Shown piece by piece: positions 7,937 through 12,961 of a DNA stretch of 12,961 nucleotides (positions are counted from its first letter, which is position 1; every line of letters starts with the position of its first letter). This DNA comes from Methylococcaceae bacterium (GTDB lineage: Bacteria > Pseudomonadota > Gammaproteobacteria > Methylococcales > Methylomonadaceae). The stretch lies in the NCBI GenBank assembly GCA_947506075.1, contig CANNNN010000032.1, positions 1 through 12,961 on the forward strand, given 5' to 3'. The notes beneath the pieces were generated by a model. The model saw only the letters and a program-made list of their open reading frames with translations. It was not told the origin of the DNA and searched no databases. Made by a program: the position numbers and the translations under genes.

Positions 7937-8212
7937 CTAGAAATCTTCCTCAGTTAACAGCGTTGTTACCTTTCTATCCGGGTCTGTGATAACCCACAGT
8001 TTTGCATTGCCGACGCTATAAACAGACATGATTCTTTCAAGCGACTCAGGCATTAAGGCCAGCGTGTTTTCATGCCAATCCTGCTCCGACACATCTCCGT
8101 AGTCACCTCTTTCATGCCTGTCCAGCAAGTCGCCAATAGGCACTTTATAACTGGCTATAATAGAAATGGCCGACGGCGTCATAGTGATTTTTCCAAGTTC
8201 AAACAGCTTCAT
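7937..8212 (-). CDS. Conserved hypothetical protein, 91 aa
   Basis: This is a small soluble protein with no membrane segment or signal peptide. The pattern LGKITMTPSAI at the start, then LLDRHERGDYGDVSEQDWHEN (about residues 29-49), then LWVITDPDRKVTTLLTEEDF at the end, matches a widespread conserved hypothetical family. As I recall it, the family reads 'TPGAL...RH..GDWGD...ED...N...WIITE.DRS.TTILLPEEY', and it is often found on plasmids and in accessory regions with inconsistent names. No function is known to me. The ATG at 8210-8212 is preceded by a weak AAGG about 11 bases upstream. The gene lies 65 bp upstream of the ethylene-receptor-like sensor on the same strand and could share its transcript. 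On the other side it diverges from the MFS gene. Confidence 0.75.
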   Translation of the reverse strand: MKLFELGKITMTPSAISIIASYKVPIGDLLDRHERGDYGDVSEQDWHENTLALMPESLERIMSVYSVGNAKLWVITDPDRKVTTLLTEEDF

Positions 8213-8433
8213 TTAATAAACGCCTTTTATTATCCTAGAAAAATCATGCCACCCACGAAAACCAAAAGCAGTCGCCTTTATCTCGGAAATAGCCATCAAA
8301 TGCCTAATTATAGCTCACCTTCCAATAAATCAATTACTGCGCCATACCCCGACACCGATTTATCCTGCGTATCTTTAGGTGAACTCATTAGACTCATTAA
8401 CGCTTTTAAAGTCATTTTAATCCAAAGCCCACC

Positions 8434-8463
8434 TTTAAAGGCAGTAAATTTGCGTGTTATGCT
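8434..8463 (+). promoter_or_regulatory. Candidate extended -10 promoter for the MFS gene
   Basis: TTTAAA (8434-8439) and TATGCT (8458-8463) are 18 bases apart, each matching four of six consensus positions. The -10 is preceded by TG one base away, the extended -10 form. Transcription would start near 8470, placing the hairpin at 8482-8505 in the leader. Support is by motif only. Confidence 0.3.
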
Positions 8464-8481
8464 AGCAAATAAATGTTATCT

Positions 8482-8505
8482 CGAAGGCAATAATCATTGC
8501 CTTCG
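8482..8505. promoter_or_regulatory. Perfect 10-bp stem, 4-base loop hairpin
   Basis: CGAAGGCAAT (8482-8491) and ATTGCCTTCG (8496-8505) are exact reverse complements separated by AATC. Neither side is followed by a run of T, so it does not look like an intrinsic terminator. It may be an operator for a dimeric regulator or a leader structure of the MFS gene, which starts 51 bases further on. Confidence 0.55.
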
Positions 8506-8556
8506 TCAAAAGTAAACAATGGCTACCCTTAACATTTGCTATAGGCTTTGAAAAAC

Positions 8557-9894
8557 ATGAACAGCTACCAACCTATATCACCTGCCGATGAATCCAGTCA
8601 GCTCATGGGCACAGCTGATCGCAAAGAATTACTGTCCTGGGCATTATATGATTTCGCCAACTCCGGCTATACCACGGTCGTGCAAACCACTATATTCAGC
8701 GCCTATTTTGTTGCTGTGATTGCCGGTGCTGCAAAAGGCGTCGCACCCGGTTTAGCAACCCTGCTTTGGTCGCTGGCAATCGGTATCGCCAATTTCATAG
8801 TCATGCTCATCGGGCCAGTGCTCGGTGCGATCGCCGATCATCGAGCCTGTAAAAAAGCTTTTCTACTGGTCGCCTCTGTGGGCTGCATTGCATCAACTGC
8901 CCTTTTGGCGCTGGTCGGTCCCGGCGATATAGCGCTGGGTATGGTTCTAATTATTGTTTCTGCCATCATGTTTTCCGGCGGCGAAAACCTGATTGCCGCA
9001 TTTTTGCCGGAACTGGTGCCAAAAGAGCAGATGGGCAGACTGTCCGGTTATGGCTGGAGCCTGGGCTATTTTGGCGGCCTCCTTACCTTAGGGATATGTC
9101 TGGCTTACATTACCTGGGCAAAACAACACGGTTTGCCGGAAACCCATTTTGTTCCTGTTACCTTGCTGATTACCGCAGCACTCTTTGCATTAGCCGTTAC
9201 GCCGACCTTTCTTTGGCTGCATGAGCGAGCGATACCGTCTGAACTTAATAGCAAGCAGTCTAATCTGCAGATAAGCTATGCCCGCTTGGCGCATACGTTT
9301 AGAGAAACAGCCCGCTTTCGCGACCTGCTCTGGTTTTTGATAACGCTGGGCGTTTACCAGTCAGGGGTTAGCACCGTGATAGTTCTGGCAGCGATTTATG
9401 CCCAGGAGGTCATGGGCTTTGATACCCAGTCATTGATCGTGCTGATTATGGTTGTTAATGTAACCGCCGCCGTAGGCGCTTTTATTTGCGGGTATTTGCA
9501 AGATAGCTGGGGCTCGGTTCCCAGCTTGGCGATGACGCTGCTGTTGTGGATTGTTGCAGTTGTCATGGCTTTATTGGCCGACAAGCCCACTATGATGTGG
9601 CTAGCAGGAAATATTATAGGCCTGGCCATGGGCGCTAGCCAGTCTGTCGGCCGCGCTTTAGTCAGTAAGTTTTCGCCGCCTGAGCGAGCCGGAGAATTCT
9701 TAGGTCTATGGGGCGTGGTCAACCGCTTGTCAGCCATTGTCGGCCCCTTGAGCTACGGCTTGATCAATTACTGGAGCAAGGGCGATCACCGCATGTCATT
9801 GCTGTCGACTTTATTGTTTTTCATCCTCGGCCTGGCCTTGTTGGCCAACGTCGATGAGACCAGAGGTAAAGCCGCGGCAATCCATCCCGTATAG
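8557..9894 (+). CDS. MFS transporter, UMF1/Atg22-like family, 445 aa
   Basis: This is an integral membrane transporter of the major facilitator superfamily, assigned to the UMF1 (Atg22-like) family. The assignment rests on SWALYDFANSGYTTVVQTT near residues 26-44, the hallmark of that group. About 11-12 hydrophobic segments follow. Cytoplasmic loops typical of MFS proteins are visible (GAIADHRACKKAF in the N-half and GYLQDSWGS in the C-half), and SPPERAGEFLG near the end is also usual for the family. The substrate is unknown; eukaryotic Atg22 exports amino acids from vacuoles, but that cannot be transferred with confidence. I chose the ATG at 8557, with AGG at 8543-8545 about 11 bases upstream. 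A TTG at 8548 in frame would be only two bases from that AGG. The gene converges with lplT, 23 bp away, without a visible terminator. Confidence 0.88.
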   Translation: MNSYQPISPADESSQLMGTADRKELLSWALYDFANSGYTTVVQTTIFSAYFVAVIAGAAKGVAPGLATLLWSLAIGIANFIVMLIGPVLGAIADHRACKKAFLLVASVGCIASTALLALVGPGDIALGMVLIIVSAIMFSGGENLIAAFLPELVPKEQMGRLSGYGWSLGYFGGLLTLGICLAYITWAKQHGLPETHFVPVTLLITAALFALAVTPTFLWLHERAIPSELNSKQSNLQISYARLAHTFRETARFRDLLWFLITLGVYQSGVSTVIVLAAIYAQEVMGFDTQSLIVLIMVVNVTAAVGAFICGYLQDSWGSVPSLAMTLLLWIVAVVMALLADKPTMMWLAGNIIGLAMGASQSVGRALVSKFSPPERAGEFLGLWGVVNRLSAIVGPLSYGLINYWSKGDHRMSLLSTLLFFILGLALLANVDETRGKAAAIHPV

Positions 9895-9917
9895 ATCAGT
9901 TTACATAACTCGGCTGT

Positions 9918-11075
9918 TCAGGCTTGCTTGTCCGGCAGATGTAGCGATACCAGAAAAGTGGCGATAAAAACCAGCATACCCAAACTCAACATGGCTAACA
10001 CCGGATCTGCATGTTGCGTCACGGCATAGGTATAGCCGCCCACGGCTGCGAGCATGGTCAGATTCTGAAAAAAACCCTGCAACGCAACAGCACTGCCGCT
10101 GCCGATACTCTGCTGTCCCAACTCCTGCAATGCGGCATTGATGGGGACGATAAACATGCCGCCCATCATGCCGATAAAAAACAGCGTAATTCGGGCCGGC
10201 CAGAGATGGTCAGTCAAGCTCAGACCAAAAATAAATAGCGCCATTAAATAAGCCGGTAGCCTGGCGCGATTCAAATGCTCCAGCGGAATCAAGCCCGGCA
10301 CCAGCGCCGACCCGACTATGATGCCGACAGCAAGGAACAAGGTCAGTTCGGCAATTTCGGTCGCGTTTTTTGACAACAAAACCAGCGGCGCCCAGGCAAT
10401 AAGGATGACTCTTAAAGTTGCCGCAGCGGCCCAGAACAAGGAGCCGCCAAGAATGGCAAAGCGTGAGCGCGGGGTAATAAAAAACAAGCCTATTTCCCGC
10501 CAAAACAGCAGCAACTTCGGACCAGGAGCCGCCTGTTTGGCGATGCTTACCGGCAGAAACAGCGTGGTCAAGGCAGAGATTAGATAAATAACAATGGTTC
10601 CGGCCAGCGCCCAAACTATCGAATAGTCCGCCACCTTCGCACCTATCATCATGCCTAATAAAATAGCCAAAATAGTGGAGCCTTCAATCCAGCTGTTCGC
10701 TTTAACCAGAAAGCCATGTCCGGCCAACTCAGGCAGAATGCCATATTTTGCCGGACTGTAAATGGCCGCACCCACGCCGACCACGCAATAAGCAATCAAC
10801 GGCTCAACATTGCACAGCAGTAAGCCTGCTCCCGCCGCCTTAATCAGATTGGCAATAATCAGCACTCTGGATTTAGGATGGTTATCGGCAAAGCCGCCCA
10901 CCCAGGGCGCAAGCACAACAAACGCTACCAAAAACACGCTTTGCAAGGCCGGCACATACCAGCTTGCCATCGTTGTAGACTGCATTACCATAGCAATCAC
11001 GGTGAACAAAATAGCGTTATCGGCAAATGCGGATAAAAACTGGGCGATCAGTAAGGGGTAGATTTGTTTGTTCAT
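9918..11075 (-). CDS. lplT: Lysophospholipid transporter LplT, 385 aa
   Basis: This is an inner-membrane MFS protein that moves lysophospholipids such as lyso-PE from the outer to the inner leaflet, where Aas re-acylates them. It closely follows E. coli LplT: AQFLSAFADNAILF (11-24), LAPWVGGFADNHPKSRV in the first cytoplasmic loop (55-71), GVGAAIYSPAKYGILPEL (100-117) and VKANSWIEGSTILAILLG (124-141). The length of 385 residues is close to the roughly 400 of the E. coli protein, and about 11-12 hydrophobic segments are present. The ATG at 11075 lacks a strong Shine-Dalgarno sequence. It lies downstream of aas on the same strand, as in the E. coli aas-lplT operon, but with a 180-bp gap that holds a repeat-like element. 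The gene pair makes the assignment secure. Confidence 0.93.
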   Translation of the reverse strand: MNKQIYPLLIAQFLSAFADNAILFTVIAMVMQSTTMASWYVPALQSVFLVAFVVLAPWVGGFADNHPKSRVLIIANLIKAAGAGLLLCNVEPLIAYCVVGVGAAIYSPAKYGILPELAGHGFLVKANSWIEGSTILAILLGMMIGAKVADYSIVWALAGTIVIYLISALTTLFLPVSIAKQAAPGPKLLLFWREIGLFFITPRSRFAILGGSLFWAAAATLRVILIAWAPLVLLSKNATEIAELTLFLAVGIIVGSALVPGLIPLEHLNRARLPAYLMALFIFGLSLTDHLWPARITLFFIGMMGGMFIVPINAALQELGQQSIGSGSAVALQGFFQNLTMLAAVGGYTYAVTQHADPVLAMLSLGMLVFIATFLVSLHLPDKQA

Positions 11076-11103
11076 GCGGAGCAGGAAGACCTAAATTGAT
11101 AAA

Positions 11104-11119
11104 GACTAAAAAATTAGTC
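11104..11119 (-). other. Small AT-rich hairpin between aas and lplT
   Basis: GACTAA (11104-11109) and TTAGTC (11114-11119) form a 6-bp stem with a 4-base loop, followed on the minus strand by TTTAT. It could be a weak attenuator or terminator in the aas-lplT gap, but the stem is short and AT-rich. It overlaps the left end of element B. Confidence 0.25.
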
Positions 11120-11210
11120 CACGAAAACAAGGAAGAAACAATTACTGAAACGAAGCATGCTGGATTTATAAACCCTAAGAAAACTCGTATTTTTCGTTCT
11201 TTTCATGGAC
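11117..11210. repeat. Short intergenic element with imperfect inverted ends (element B)
   Basis: GTCCACGAAAA (11117-11127) and TTTTCATGGAC (11200-11210) are reverse complements except for one position, and AATT flanks both outer sides within one base. The right arm (TTTTTCGTTCTTTTCATGGA) matches the right arm of element A (1857-1979) at about 16 of 20 positions, and both left arms begin GTCCAC. The interior of about 72 bp has no coding potential and no similarity to A that I can see. It sits between aas and lplT. Confidence 0.4.
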
Positions 11211-11255
11211 AATTCTTGCTGTGGATTTCAATGCTTAAATTAGCCAAAAATACAC

Positions 11256-12961
11256 TTAGATTTGCCTTGCCGCCAGCTCCGTAACCGCTATGTAATTGGT
11301 TTTACCGGTCGCCATCACCGGAATTACATCAACGACCAAAATCTTCTTCGGCAAACCAATGGCCGCTACGCCTTTAGAGGCCGCCGCCAGTTCGTTGACT
11401 GTCGCCTGTTTCTGAGTGGTCAGCAGAATAACCAGTTCGCCTTTTTTTGCATCCGGCAGGCTGATTGCGGCATGATGCGCATCCGGCCAGGCATTCGAGG
11501 CCAATTGTTCTACGGCGGTTAAGGAGACCATTTCACCGCTGACTTTCGCAAAACGCTTGCTGCGACCACGTATGCTGACGAAACCTTCAGTATCGACATT
11601 GACAATATCGCCAGTGTCATACCAGCCATCACCATAGATAGATTTGGGCTTGACCAGTAAGCCCGGATTGTCAGGCAGCAGATAACCCAGCATGATATTG
11701 GGCCCGCTGACGTGCAGTCTGCCTGCATCCTCGATGCCTTCAACGGGTTCGAGCTGGTAGCTCATGGACGGCATCAACCGCCCCACCGTGCCTGCTTTAA
11801 AGTCCATCGGTGTATTGACCGAGGCGATAGGCGTCGTTTCAGTCGCGCCATAACCTTCCAGTATCCGTATACCAAACTTATCCGCCCAAAGCTGGCGGGT
11901 GGTTTCCTGCAATTTTTCGGCCCCGGCAACCACATAACGCATATTGAAAAAATCATAGGCGTGGGCTTTTTTAGCATAACCGGCTAAAAAAGTATTGGTG
12001 CCAAACATGATCGTCGCGCTGATTTCATAAGCGATTTCAGGAATGACCGCGTAATGCAACGGCGTCGGATAAAAGAAGGTGTTCATGCCGTTCAATATTG
12101 GCAACATCGTGCCGACCGTAAAGCCGAAGGAATGAAACATCGGCAAAAAATTAAGCACCACATCCTTGGCAGTAAAATTGATCCGGGCTTCCAGTTGCTT
12201 GAGATTGGACAGGATGTTCGCATGGGACAGCACCACACCCTTGGGCGCACCTTCAGAGCCGGAGGTAAATAGAACCACCGCAGGACTGTCTGGACTGTAT
12301 TGGGTGTGTTTGTACCAGATATTGGCGGTTTTGCATTGCACTAATGCCTGCAGTTTTTCCAAGACGCCAAGGTTTCCGGCCAGGTCTTCAAGAAAAACCA
12401 GCTTAAACTGTTCGCCTAAGTGCTGGGCCTCCGCGCTTAGCCTGCCCAATTCTATAAAACGACGGGAGGTCAAAACGGTTTTAACTTGCGCCGTGTTACA
12501 CGCGGAAACCATACCGGCTGATCCTGTCGCATAATTCAGCATGGCAGGCACCCGGCCATAAAGCTGCAAACCCAGAATGACTGCCAGAGTTTTGGTCGAA
12601 TTGGGCAAAAACACACCGACATTTTCCTCTACCTCTGTAATCGGCTTTAACGCATTGCCGATCGCAATGGTGCGGGTAATCAAGTTGTCGTAGCTTAGTG
12701 GAATACGCTCCAGATCGGTGGCAACGATATGCTTGCCGCCGTGAATTTTCCGCGCCTCAAGCACACTAGCGAAAATGCTTTGTCGGTGATGACTGGTCGC
12801 AAACATCATCTCAGTCATAATATCGGTCAACACATGGCCGCTGTATTTGCGACGATTTTTACCTCTTAATTCCGAAGGTGGATTAACGTAGGTATGCGGT
12901 AAAATCTGAATCGTGATTTTAGGAAAAAAACGTAAACGCACGATATTACGCAACTTGGAAA
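11256..12961 (-). CDS. aas: Aas acyl-ACP synthetase / 2-acyl-GPE acyltransferase, 5'-partial
   Basis: This enzyme activates fatty acids to acyl-ACP and uses them to re-acylate lysophospholipid delivered by LplT at the inner membrane. The visible part is the AMP-forming synthetase half. The P-loop TSGSEGAPKG is encoded at 12237-12266, followed by FHSFGFTVG, VAGAEKLQE, EGYGATETTPIASV, YDTGDIV, GRSKRFAKVSGEMVSL and a C-terminal TGKTNY with the expected lysine. The first visible residues (KLRNIVRLRFFPKITIQILP) match the end of the PlsC acyltransferase half of E. coli Aas. The frame has no stop before the window edge, so the acyltransferase domain and true start lie beyond 12961. The TTG at 12951-12953 is not a real start. 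The gene is followed by lplT 180 bp downstream. Confidence 0.92.
   Translation of the reverse strand, partial: SKLRNIVRLRFFPKITIQILPHTYVNPPSELRGKNRRKYSGHVLTDIMTEMMFATSHHRQSIFASVLEARKIHGGKHIVATDLERIPLSYDNLITRTIAIGNALKPITEVEENVGVFLPNSTKTLAVILGLQLYGRVPAMLNYATGSAGMVSACNTAQVKTVLTSRRFIELGRLSAEAQHLGEQFKLVFLEDLAGNLGVLEKLQALVQCKTANIWYKHTQYSPDSPAVVLFTSGSEGAPKGVVLSHANILSNLKQLEARINFTAKDVVLNFLPMFHSFGFTVGTMLPILNGMNTFFYPTPLHYAVIPEIAYEISATIMFGTNTFLAGYAKKAHAYDFFNMRYVVAGAEKLQETTRQLWADKFGIRILEGYGATETTPIASVNTPMDFKAGTVGRLMPSMSYQLEPVEGIEDAGRLHVSGPNIMLGYLLPDNPGLLVKPKSIYGDGWYDTGDIVNVDTEGFVSIRGRSKRFAKVSGEMVSLTAVEQLASNAWPDAHHAAISLPDAKKGELVILLTTQKQATVNELAAASKGVAAIGLPKKILVVDVIPVMATGKTNYIAVTELAARQI

Larger units (their letters stand above)
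8213..8556. other. Divergent intergenic region with hairpin and candidate promoter
   Basis: This 344-bp region separates the minus-strand 91-residue gene from the plus-strand MFS gene. It is AT-rich. An open frame crosses it (ATG at 8246 to a stop at 8515), but its product resembles no family and its codon use does not look coding, so I do not call it. The region contains a near-tandem direct repeat of ACTCATTA (8383-8390 and 8392-8399), a weak promoter (8434-8463) and a perfect hairpin (8482-8505). Confidence 0.5.

Noticed and set aside
8482..8505. Hairpin as an intrinsic terminator
   Set aside because: No T-run follows on either strand, and no gene ends next to it in the right direction.
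8246..8515. Open frame for an 89-residue protein (longer form from 8072 overlaps the 91-residue gene antisense)
   Set aside because: No recognisable family, poor start context and low-complexity composition. Its end runs through the perfect hairpin.
1..12961. CRISPR array, tRNA or rRNA gene, or complete insertion sequence
   Set aside because: No regularly spaced repeats, tRNA-like cloverleaf, rRNA signature or transposase gene seen on either strand.

Overview
The window is chromosome-like DNA from a Gram-negative bacterium, most likely a gammaproteobacterium. GC content looks moderate, close to half. The evidence is an Aas/LplT lysophospholipid recycling pair, a YjgR-type HerA/FtsK-like ATPase, a CNNM/CorC-type membrane protein, and a multi-PAS GGDEF-EAL sensor. 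The look of the intergenic repeats and the gene mix make me suspect a methanotroph of the Methylococcales. That is an impression from memory, not something the sequence proves.

Layout from left to right. Bases 1-379 hold no gene I can support. On the + strand follow a YjgR-like ATPase (380-1819), an intergenic stretch of about 290 bp filled by two repeat-like elements, a CNNM/CBS/CorC_HlyC membrane protein (2111-3442) and a 78-residue membrane protein of the CBU_0592-like type (3533-3769). Converging on these from the - strand are a GH5 exo-beta-1,3-glucanase-like enzyme (3787-4905), a 940-residue membrane sensor (5049-7871) and a 91-residue conserved hypothetical protein (7937-8212). A 344-bp divergent region with a perfect hairpin separates these from a UMF1/Atg22-type MFS transporter on the + strand (8557-9894). 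The right end is a - strand pair, aas (5' end cut by the window edge) followed by lplT.

The most notable object is the 940-residue sensor. Its first ~120 residues match the ethylene-binding, copper-coordinating membrane domain of plant ETR1 and cyanobacterial Etr1. All seven key residues are present at a constant offset of +11 from Arabidopsis ETR1. This domain is followed by three PAS domains and by GGDEF and EAL domains with intact signature residues. The protein therefore looks like an ethylene- (or related small-molecule-) responsive c-di-GMP turnover enzyme.

The aas-lplT pair forms a known functional unit: LplT moves lysophospholipid into the cytoplasm and Aas re-acylates it. Here the two genes are 180 bp apart, and the gap holds a short inverted-repeat element whose ends resemble those of a second element at 1857-1979. 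The other genes do not form an obvious shared pathway.
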